The notes under the pieces: generated by a model
What the model was told of the DNA's origin: nothing
Database searches by the model: none
What the model saw: only the letters and a program-made list of their open reading frames with translations
In this document: positions 1 to 5,528 of the stretch, piece by piece
Numbering within the stretch: position 1 is the first letter of the stretch
How the letters are laid out: every line of letters starts with the position of its first letter
Position numbers and translations under genes: made by a program
Assembly (NCBI GenBank): GCA_050260215.1
Contig: JBLNBU010000134.1
Coordinates: 1 to 13,497, forward strand
Direction: 5' to 3'
DNA: 13,497 nucleotides
Source of the DNA: JBLNBU01 sp050260215
Lineage (GTDB): Bacteria; Pseudomonadota; Alphaproteobacteria; Rhodospirillales; Magnetospirillaceae

Positions 1-268
1 CCTGGCCCGCCTGCAGCACCCGCTTGGCATCGCCCAGATGGACGGCAAGCTGGTGGTCGCCGACAGCTACAACTCGGCGCTGCGCCTGGTCGACCTGGCT
101 CGCGGCGAGGTCGCCGACCTGTACGAATGCGGATCCTGCGTCCCTTGGTCCGAGCCCGCCGGGGTCGCCATCGACGGTCCCGACCGCCTGCTGGTCAGCG
201 ACACCAACAACCACCGCATCGTCGAAGTTCGCCCTGGGGTTGGGGGCGTGCGCACCTGGATGCGCTGA
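1..268 (+). CDS. NHL-repeat protein, C-terminal end only (5' end outside window)
   Basis: The frame is open from base 2 to the TGA at 266-268, so this is the last 88 residues of a longer protein. Two NHL-type beta-propeller blades are visible. One has LGIAQMDGKLVVADSYNSAL followed by RLVDL. The other has AGVAIDGPDRLLVSDTNNHR followed by IVEV. The pairing of VADSYN and VSDTNNHRI is typical of NHL propellers, in particular the C-terminal propeller of thioredoxin/NHL proteins of the NHLRC2 type. Whether a thioredoxin domain lies upstream cannot be seen here. There are two cysteines in the ECGSC stretch, but no CxxC motif. NHL propellers usually serve as binding platforms, and no enzymatic role can be assigned. 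There is no clear terminator after the stop. The family call is firm; the specific subfamily is inference. Confidence 0.8.
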   Translation, partial: LARLQHPLGIAQMDGKLVVADSYNSALRLVDLARGEVADLYECGSCVPWSEPAGVAIDGPDRLLVSDTNNHRIVEVRPGVGGVRTWMR

Positions 269-297
269 ATTCACCTTTTGACCCCGCTTCAGACCCC

Positions 298-343
298 TTT
301 TGATCCTCAAAAATCCATACTAAAATCAATGTCTTCATATAAT
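298..343 (+). promoter_or_regulatory. Candidate activator-dependent promoter for the aminotransferase gene
   Basis: The 174-base gap 269-442 is much richer in A and T than its surroundings. It contains a perfect TATAAT at 338-343, but no convincing -35 hexamer 16-18 bases upstream. A small dyad TTTTGA-TCC-TCAAAA sits at 298-312. It also reads as a TTGAT half-site (300-304) with a degenerate partner at 309-313, resembling a CRP/FNR-family site. If transcription starts near 349-351, the dyad is centred about 43 bases upstream, near the class II activator position. The -10 box is seen directly; activator control is inference. Confidence 0.45.
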
Positions 344-442
344 GGAGCGCGAAATTAACTGAATGTTTCCCAACCCGCTCCGGGCTTGATTTCCACCGCC
401 GCCCGCGCCCTACTGTGGCGTCCCAGACCCGGAGCACCCTTT

Positions 443-1804
443 ATGTCCACCACCGCCGAGCGCGACGTCGCCGCCGTCTTCCATCCCTATACCAACCTGG
501 TCCGCCATGCCGAGACCGGGCCGCTGGTGATCACGCGCGGCCAAGGCGTGCGGGTATTTGACGAGGCGGGCCGCGACTACATCGAGGGGCTGGCGGGGTT
601 GTGGTGCACGGCGCTGGGCTGGGGCGAGGAGCGCCTGGTCGAGGCCGCCGCCCGGCAGATGCGCCAGCTGCCCTTCTACCACCTGTTCGGGTCCAAGACC
701 CATGACCCGGCGGTCCATCTCGCCGACCGGCTGCTGGCCATGGCGCCGGCGCCCATGTCCAAGGTGTTCCTGGCCAATTCCGGGTCCGAGGCCAACGACA
801 CCGCGGTCAAGCTGATCTGGTACATGAACAATGCGCTGGGCCGGCCCAACAAGAAGAAGATCATCGCCCGCGAGAAGGCCTATCACGGGGTCACCGTGGC
901 CACCGCCTCGCTGACCGGGCTGCCCAACAACCAGCGCTCGTTCGACGTGCCGATCCCCGGCATCCTGCGCGCCGGCTGCCCGCATCACTACCGCTTCGGC
1001 CGCCCGGGCGAGACCGAGGAGCAGTTCGCCACCCGCCTGGCCGAGGAACTGGACGCGCTGATCGTGGCCGAAGGCCCCGACACGGTTGCCGCCTTCTTCG
1101 CCGAACCGGTGATGGGCGCCGGCGGCGTCATCGTCCCGCCCGCCACCTATTTCGACAAGATCCAGGCGGTGCTGAAGAAGCATGACGTGCTGCTGGTGGT
1201 CGACGAGGTGATCTGCGGCTTCGGCCGCACCGGGGCCATGTTCGGCTGCGACACTTATGGCATCAAGCCGGACATGATGACGGTGGCCAAGGGCCTGTCG
1301 TCCGGGTACCTGCCGATCTCGGCGCTGCTGGTCTCGGAAAAGGTCTACGCCCCGTGCGCCGAGGAGTCGGGCCGCATCGGCATCTTCGGCCACGGCTACA
1401 CCTATGGCGGCCATCCGGTCTCGGCGGCAGTGGCGCTCGAGACCTTGGACATCTACCGCGAGCGCGACATCCTCGCCCATGTGCAGAGTGTTGCCCCGGC
1501 CCTACAGGACGGCCTGCGCGCCCTGCAGCAGCACCCCCTGGTCGGCGAGGCCCGCGGCGTCGGCCTGATCGGGGCGCTGGAGCTGGTCGCCGACAAGGAC
1601 GCCCGCACCCCCTTCGAGCCCAAGCTGGCGGTGGGCGCGCGAGTGGTCGCCAAGGCCCAGGACAACGGCGTCATCCTGCGCGCCATGGGCGACGCGGTCG
1701 CCTTCGCCCCGCCGCTGGTCATCACCGCGGCCGAGGTCGCCGAAATGCTGGCGCGCTTCCGCACCGCGCTGGACGCGGTGCATGCCGAACTGGCGGCTTC
1801 TTGA
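443..1804 (+). CDS. Class III (omega-type) PLP-dependent aminotransferase
   Basis: A 453-residue fold-type I, class III aminotransferase. Family knowledge says it moves an amino group from an omega-amino donor, such as a diamine, beta-alanine, GABA or an amine, to a keto acid such as pyruvate. The motifs are intact: the phosphate-binding NSGSEAN (residues 112-118), Y147-H148-G149 that stacks on the cofactor, D254 in LVVDEVICGFGRTG for the pyridine nitrogen, and the Schiff-base lysine K283 in TVAKGLSSG. W54 in GLAGLWC matches the active-site entrance tryptophan of omega-transaminases. The ATG at 443 has GGAG eight bases upstream. An in-frame TTG at 386 would add 19 residues unlike the family start and has no comparable ribosome site. 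Its protein ends 180 bases before hemA on the same strand. The substrate is not predictable, and a putrescine/pyruvate (SpuC-like) activity is only one option. Confidence 0.9.
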   Translation: MSTTAERDVAAVFHPYTNLVRHAETGPLVITRGQGVRVFDEAGRDYIEGLAGLWCTALGWGEERLVEAAARQMRQLPFYHLFGSKTHDPAVHLADRLLAMAPAPMSKVFLANSGSEANDTAVKLIWYMNNALGRPNKKKIIAREKAYHGVTVATASLTGLPNNQRSFDVPIPGILRAGCPHHYRFGRPGETEEQFATRLAEELDALIVAEGPDTVAAFFAEPVMGAGGVIVPPATYFDKIQAVLKKHDVLLVVDEVICGFGRTGAMFGCDTYGIKPDMMTVAKGLSSGYLPISALLVSEKVYAPCAEESGRIGIFGHGYTYGGHPVSAAVALETLDIYRERDILAHVQSVAPALQDGLRALQQHPLVGEARGVGLIGALELVADKDARTPFEPKLAVGARVVAKAQDNGVILRAMGDAVAFAPPLVITAAEVAEMLARFRTALDAVHAELAAS

Positions 1805-1901
1805 CGAAGCTCATGGCCCCGTTCGCCTAGGCGGTTTATGACGCATTGCACAGTGGGAATGGCGCGGCGCACAAGGCTTGTTCCCTTGCGTGTCCCCTTT
1901 C

Positions 1902-1917
1902 CGATCCTTTAGGATCG
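1902..1917. repeat. Perfect inverted repeat upstream of hemA
   Basis: CGATCCT-TT-AGGATCG is a perfect 7-base dyad with a two-base centre, about 68 bases before the hemA start. It lies between the aminotransferase and hemA. A weak -35/-10-like pair, TTGCGT at 1886-1891 and TAGGAT at 1910-1915 with 18 bases between, overlaps it. It could therefore be an operator. It lacks a T-tract, so it is not an obvious terminator. No FNR-type TTGAT-N4-ATCAA site is visible in this gap. Confidence 0.35.
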
Positions 1918-1984
1918 CCGCAATTACGACACCGCGCCACGCCCGTACCGCCTCGCGGACCAGGCGCGGAGGGAGGCAGCAGGG

Positions 1985-3214
1985 ATGGATTACCAGCACT
2001 ATTTCGCCAAGCGCATTTCGGACCTCAAGGCCGAGGGGCGGTACCGGATCTTCGCCGACCTGGAACGCCAGCGCGGGCGCTTCCCCTATGCCTACAACCA
2101 CCGTGACGGCAAGACCCACGAGGTCGTGGTGTGGTGCTCGAACGACTATCTGGGCATGGGCCAGCATCCCGACGTGATCGCCGCCGCCCACGAGGCCCTC
2201 GATAAGTGCGGCGCCGGGGCCGGCGGCACCCGCAACATCTCGGGCACCAACCACTACCATGTGCTGCTCGAGCGCGAGCTGGCCGAGTTCAACGGCAAGG
2301 AAGCCGCGCTGCTGTTCACCTCGGGCTACGTGGCCAACCAGACCACGCTGTCGACGCTGGGCTCGACCATGCCGGGCATCGTGGTGTTCTCGGACGAGCT
2401 GAACCACAACTCGATGATCGAGGGCATCCGCCACGGCCGCAGCCAGAAGCACATCTTCCGCCACAACGACCCGGAAAGCCTGGAGGAGGCCCTGTCGGCC
2501 TATCCCAGGGAGACGCCGAAGCTGGTGGCGTTCGAATCGGTCTATTCCATGGACGGCGACATCGCCCCGCTGGCCGAGCTGTGCGACGTGGCCGAGCGCC
2601 ACAATGCCATGACCTTCCTGGACGAAGTCCATGCGGTGGGCATGTACGGCGCCGGCGGCTCGGGCGTGGCCGAGCGCGACGGCGTGCGCGACCGCATCAC
2701 CATCATCCAGGGCACGCTGGCCAAGGCCATCGGCGTGGTCGGCGGCTACATCGCCGCCTCGGACGCCTGCGTCGACTATGTCCGCAGCTTCGGGCCGGGC
2801 TTCATCTTCTCGTCGTCGCTGCCCCCGGCCGTGGCGGCGGCGGCGCTGGCCAGCATCCGCTTCCTGCGCACCCACCCCGAGATGCGCGACCGCCACCAGG
2901 AGCGCGCCGCCACCCTGAAGCGCCGCCTGGCGGAAAAGAGCATCCCGGTGCTGCCCTCGGTAAGCCACATCGTGCCCGTCATGGTCGGCAACGCCGCCCT
3001 GTGCAAGAAGGCCAGCGACCTGCTGCTGAACGAGCACAACATCTACGTCCAGCCCATCAACTATCCCACCGTCCCCGTCGGCACCGAACGGCTGCGCATC
3101 ACGCCCACGCCGCTGCACGACGACGCCATGATGGACCACCTGGTCAATGCCATCTGCACCGTGTGGGACCAGCTGGACCTGCCCAAGGAGCACCGCCCCA
3201 AGGCGGCGGAATAG
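1985..3214 (+). CDS. hemA: 5-aminolevulinate synthase (C4/Shemin pathway)
   Basis: A cytosolic PLP enzyme that condenses glycine with succinyl-CoA to 5-aminolevulinate, the first committed step of tetrapyrrole synthesis in alphaproteobacteria. At 409 residues it is the normal length for the bacterial enzyme. Recognisable blocks include the N-terminal MDYQHYF, VVWCSNDYLGMGQHP, GAGAGGTRNISGTNHYH, LDEVHAVGMYG with D213 and H216 at the cofactor, and IIQGTLAKAIGVVGG with Schiff-base lysine K247, equivalent to K248 of the Rhodobacter enzyme. The C-terminal VPVGTERLRITPTP is also typical. A GGAGG-like ribosome site ends about eight bases before the ATG. The gene stands alone, with a terminator about 170 bases downstream. 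No catalytic residue is missing and no heme-regulatory Cys-Pro motif was seen. The call is secure; glycine C-acetyltransferase and 8-amino-7-oxononanoate synthase are related but lack this N-terminus and WCSNDYLG context. Confidence 0.97.
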   Translation: MDYQHYFAKRISDLKAEGRYRIFADLERQRGRFPYAYNHRDGKTHEVVVWCSNDYLGMGQHPDVIAAAHEALDKCGAGAGGTRNISGTNHYHVLLERELAEFNGKEAALLFTSGYVANQTTLSTLGSTMPGIVVFSDELNHNSMIEGIRHGRSQKHIFRHNDPESLEEALSAYPRETPKLVAFESVYSMDGDIAPLAELCDVAERHNAMTFLDEVHAVGMYGAGGSGVAERDGVRDRITIIQGTLAKAIGVVGGYIAASDACVDYVRSFGPGFIFSSSLPPAVAAAALASIRFLRTHPEMRDRHQERAATLKRRLAEKSIPVLPSVSHIVPVMVGNAALCKKASDLLLNEHNIYVQPINYPTVPVGTERLRITPTPLHDDAMMDHLVNAICTVWDQLDLPKEHRPKAAE

Positions 3215-3296
3215 CCTGTCAGGTTGATGTCAGCTTGGGCGGCTAGCTTGGCGGCCAAGTCGTTCCGCCCGCGCGTACGGAATGGCCCTCCCAAGT

Positions 3297-3332
3297 GAAG
3301 CCGGCAGGCCTGTCCAACCCCTTGCCGGCTTC
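3297..3332. repeat. Hairpin in the hemA downstream region
   Basis: GAAGCCGGCA at 3297-3306 is the exact reverse complement of TGCCGGCTTC at 3323-3332. The stem can extend inward by one G-T and one G-C pair, leaving a 12-base loop. No T-run follows, so it is not a classic intrinsic terminator. It may stabilise the hemA transcript 3' end or be a dispersed palindromic element. A shorter palindrome, CTTGGC-G-GCCAAG, lies at 3247-3259. The rest of the 256-base gap 3215-3470 holds only the terminator listed separately. Confidence 0.4.
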
Positions 3333-3387
3333 CATTTGCGGTTCTTCCCGTCGTTCGCCGCAGGCGGACGATTTGACCAAAAACTGA

Positions 3388-3420
3388 AAACGCCCCCGGA
3401 GTTACCCCCCGGGGGCGTTT
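3388..3420. terminator. Bidirectional intrinsic terminator between hemA and the epimerase gene
   Basis: A perfect 12-base stem, AAACGCCCCCGG at 3388-3399 with CCGGGGGCGTTT at 3409-3420, encloses a nine-base loop. On the plus strand the stem ends in TTT and is followed by CTTT. On the minus strand it is followed by TTTTCAGTTTTTGG. It lies between two convergent genes, hemA and the epimerase, and can serve both. Confidence 0.9.
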
Positions 3421-3470
3421 CTTTAGGTCCCTATAAGCGCGGGCCGGTCACCCGTGCGCCTTGGCGGCGC

Positions 3471-4451
3471 TCACAGCCCGTGGAACTGCTTGAACCACTC
3501 GATGAAGCGCGGGATGCCGACGCTGATGGGGGTGGTGGGGGCGAAGCCCACGTCGCGGCTGATGGCCGAGATGTCGGCATAGGTTTCCTTGACGTCGCCC
3601 GGCTGCATCGGCTCGAACTGGTACTGGGCCTTCTTGCCCAGCGACTCCTCGATCAGGCCGATGAAATCCATCAGCCGTTCCGAGTTGTTGTTGCCGATGT
3701 TGTAGAGGTGGTAGGGCGGCTTGGCCCCGTCGTCCTTGGGCGGGTTGTCGAGCACGCCGATGACGCCCGAGACGATGTCGTCGATAAAGGTGAAGTCGCG
3801 CCGCATGTCGCCGTTGTTGAACACCCGGATCGGCTCGCCGGCCAGGATGGCCTTGGCGAACAGGTAGGCAGCCATGTCGGGACGGCCCCACGGCCCGTAG
3901 ACGGTGAAGAAGCGCAGCCCCGTGGTCGGCACCCGGAACAGGTGGCTGTAGGCGTGGCTCATCAGCTCGCCCGAGCGCTTGGTGGCGGCGTAGATGGAAA
4001 TGGGCGTGTCGACCGGATCGTCGACCGAGAACGGCAGCTTGGTGTTGGTGCCGTAGACCGAGGACGAGCTGGCGTAGACGAAGTGCCGGCACTTGCCCGA
4101 ATGGCGGGCCAGCTCGAGCATCACCAGGTGGCCTTCGACGTTGGCGCGGGTGTAGTCGTGCGGCGCCGTCAGCGAATGGCGCACGCCGGCCTGCGCAGCC
4201 AGGTTGATGTAGCGGTCCACGTCCGGATGGGCCTTGGCGACGGCGGCCATGGCCTCGCGGTCGGCGATGTCGGCGCGGGCGAACGAGAAGCCGGGCTTCT
4301 CCATCAGCTGCGCCAGACGGGTCTCCTTGAGACGCACGTCGTAATAGGCGTTCATGTCGTCGACGCCGACGACCTTTTCGCCGCGGGCCAGCAACCGGAG
4401 GCAGGTGTGGTAGCCGATGAATCCGGCCGCGCCGGTGACGAGTACGGTCAT
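3471..4451 (-). CDS. NAD-dependent sugar epimerase, UDP-glucuronate 4-epimerase-like
   Basis: A 326-residue extended short-chain dehydrogenase/reductase. The nucleotide-binding start is TGAAGFIG (G7, G10, G13), and the VDDMNAYYD segment at 30-38 matches the VDNLNxYYD signature of UDP-glucuronate 4-epimerases (LspL and capsule protein I group). NLAAQAGVRHSL at 83-94, the serine run 128-131 in YASSSSVYG, and the catalytic Y154-x3-K158 in IYAATKRSGE are all present. RFFTVYGPWGRPDMA is another family block. The expected reaction is NAD-assisted interconversion of UDP-glucuronate and UDP-galacturonate, supplying sugar for lipopolysaccharide, capsule or exopolysaccharide. AAGGG lies nine bases before the ATG. 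It follows the DUF599 gene by 74 bases and could be co-transcribed with it. The substrate is inferred from motifs; another UDP-sugar epimerase is possible. Confidence 0.88.
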   Translation of the reverse strand: MTVLVTGAAGFIGYHTCLRLLARGEKVVGVDDMNAYYDVRLKETRLAQLMEKPGFSFARADIADREAMAAVAKAHPDVDRYINLAAQAGVRHSLTAPHDYTRANVEGHLVMLELARHSGKCRHFVYASSSSVYGTNTKLPFSVDDPVDTPISIYAATKRSGELMSHAYSHLFRVPTTGLRFFTVYGPWGRPDMAAYLFAKAILAGEPIRVFNNGDMRRDFTFIDDIVSGVIGVLDNPPKDDGAKPPYHLYNIGNNNSERLMDFIGLIEESLGKKAQYQFEPMQPGDVKETYADISAISRDVGFAPTTPISVGIPRFIEWFKQFHGL

Positions 4452-4525
4452 GGATGCGAACCCTTAGTGAAGGCCGCACTCATATACCGCGGCGCGAGCC
4501 GGAAATCATCCCCTGAAATGCACCC

Positions 4526-5242
4526 TCAGGCCGCCTTCGCCCCGGGACGGATAGGAACCGGCTGCGGAGTAGCGCTGAGGTTTTTCGGCATGCGGTCGGT
4601 GCGGTACAGGACGTACAACACCACCGCAGTCGCCGCCACCATCAGGTGAGGACCGAACAGCCACATCACCAGGGGGACCATCAGGTAGTAAAGCCGCATG
4701 CCGATGCCGTAGCACTTGCCGGCGCGGTTGAGCTCGGCCGCCACCCGGTCGGGCGAGATGGCGTCGTAGCCCATGGCCAGGGGCACGTTGACCATGTAGC
4801 CCACGTGGTTGAAGTAGCGGATGGCCAGGGCGAACGAGAAGAACGCCACCAGCAGGTCGGACAGCAGCACCATCAGCTTGGCCAGCCACAGCTCGGCCCG
4901 CGTAGTGCCCACCGTATTCCAGGCATGCCAGGTCGCCCCCAGCTTGTCCGACTGGCCCGACAGCGTCAGCACGCCGATGATCAGCAGCACCGCCGTCGAG
5001 GCCATGAACACCGCGCCCATGATCGAGTTGCGCAGCGTCTGCACCGCCAGGATGTCACGCTTTTCGCCCATGCAGCTCTTGACCCAGGCGGCACGCGCCA
5101 GGATCACCACGGACTGCAGGGTGTAGGCCGGATTGGCCCGCACCCGGAAGACGATGAAGTAATGATAGGCAGCCATCATCGCCGCGCAGGCGACGAAGGA
5201 CAGCACGTCGACCCGTATGTCGGACCAGACGTCGAGTTCCAT
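4526..5242 (-). CDS. DUF599 family integral membrane protein
   Basis: A 238-residue membrane protein of unknown function. The pattern ARAAWVKSCMGEKRDILAVQ followed by TLRNSIMGAVFMASTAVLLI matches the conserved block of DUF599, which has a Trp-Met/Val, an Arg-Glu/Lys-Asp stretch and an AST motif at the start of a membrane helix. Membrane segments are visible at about residues 10-30, 77-97, 123-145 and 185-212, with a basic, proline-containing tail. The ATG at 5242 is preceded by GGGGAG with eight bases of spacing. A longer in-frame reading from a GTG at 5392 runs over the small ORF upstream and is less likely. The small protein's stop lies only five bases before this start, so the two are probably translated from one message. 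The family is recognised, but no function is established that I can apply. Confidence 0.82.
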   Translation of the reverse strand: MELDVWSDIRVDVLSFVACAAMMAAYHYFIVFRVRANPAYTLQSVVILARAAWVKSCMGEKRDILAVQTLRNSIMGAVFMASTAVLLIIGVLTLSGQSDKLGATWHAWNTVGTTRAELWLAKLMVLLSDLLVAFFSFALAIRYFNHVGYMVNVPLAMGYDAISPDRVAAELNRAGKCYGIGMRLYYLMVPLVMWLFGPHLMVAATAVVLYVLYRTDRMPKNLSATPQPVPIRPGAKAA

Positions 5243-5247
5243 CGAAG

Positions 5248-5385
5248 TCACTCCCCGAAGAAGGGGAACGGCTTGGCGAGCGGCTGGCGTCGGGCCTGGG
5301 AGGCCGGGCGGAAACAGGCGAACGCCGTCATCAAGGGGGCGATGAATACTTTGGTCCAGGTGGTTGCTGCCAGCCCAATAGTCAT
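5248..5385 (-). CDS. Small single-span membrane protein, 45 residues, unknown function
   Basis: The ATG at 5385 has a strong AAGGAG ribosome site six bases upstream. The frame reads MTIGLAATTWTKVFIAPLMT then AFACFRPASQ, ending in PFPFFGE. Residues about 2-25 are hydrophobic and can form one membrane helix. The tail is short and basic (two arginine pairs and a lysine) and proline-rich, ending in FPFFGE. It stops five bases before the DUF599 ATG, and that spacing plus the two good ribosome sites suggests a deliberate two-gene operon. I do not recognise the family. It could be a partner subunit of the DUF599 protein, a regulatory leader peptide, or chance. The ribosome site favours real translation over an N-terminal extension of DUF599. 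Confidence 0.6.
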   Translation of the reverse strand: MTIGLAATTWTKVFIAPLMTAFACFRPASQARRQPLAKPFPFFGE

Positions 5386-5438
5386 GGGACACTCCTTCGG
5401 CACTGATCGACCGTGACAGGGGGTGGAATTTCCCCTAT

Positions 5439-5467
5439 AGTTTATTAATCCAGCGACAGAGCGTAAA
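5439..5467 (-). promoter_or_regulatory. Candidate sigma70-type promoter for the small-protein/DUF599 operon
   Basis: On the minus strand, TTTACG (5467-5462) and TAAACT (5444-5439) are separated by exactly 17 bases and lie in an AT-rich patch about 55 bases before the small ORF. Each hexamer matches four of six consensus positions. It is plausible but weak, and the assignment rests on position and spacing only. Confidence 0.3.
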
Positions 5468-5510
5468 TTGTATGTCACCCGCTGATACTTACGCGAATAG
5501 ACGCAGACGG

Positions 5511-5528
5511 TTACGTAGTCTCCCGTAA
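5511..5528. promoter_or_regulatory. Candidate FixJ-type operator in the divergent region
   Basis: TTACGTAGTCTCCCGTAA is an imperfect dyad with TTACG and CGTAA arms, ending one base before the kinase ATG. The inner 16 bases match 12 of 16 positions of the inverted repeat TAAGTAATTTCCCTTA that I recall as the FixJ site of Sinorhizobium fixK and nifA. The left part, TTACGTAG, matches seven of eight positions of the GTAMGTAG FixJ consensus. Two further arms, GCGTAA at 5461-5466 and TTACGC at 5489-5494, lie upstream. Because the adjacent regulator is FixJ-like, autoregulation is a reasonable inference. The kinase itself has no recognisable ribosome site here. Confidence 0.5.

Noticed and set aside
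1811..3193. Minus-strand open frame antisense to hemA
   Set aside because: It is a shadow of hemA with compositionally biased translation and no family match.
4452..4525. Separate promoter for the epimerase (TATATG on the minus strand)
   Set aside because: The nearest -35-like hexamer is only 13 bases away, so the spacing is wrong. Co-transcription with DUF599 is simpler.
3282..4649. Long plus-strand open frame antisense to the epimerase gene
   Set aside because: It is the GC-rich mirror of a well-supported gene. Its translation is low-complexity (Val, Gly, His, Asp-rich), with no recognisable domain or ribosome site.
5243..5392. N-terminal extension of the DUF599 protein from a GTG at 5392
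   Set aside because: The extension is hydrophilic and Pro/Arg-rich, unlike the family. The ATG at 5242 has its own good ribosome site, and the same bases encode the better supported small ORF.
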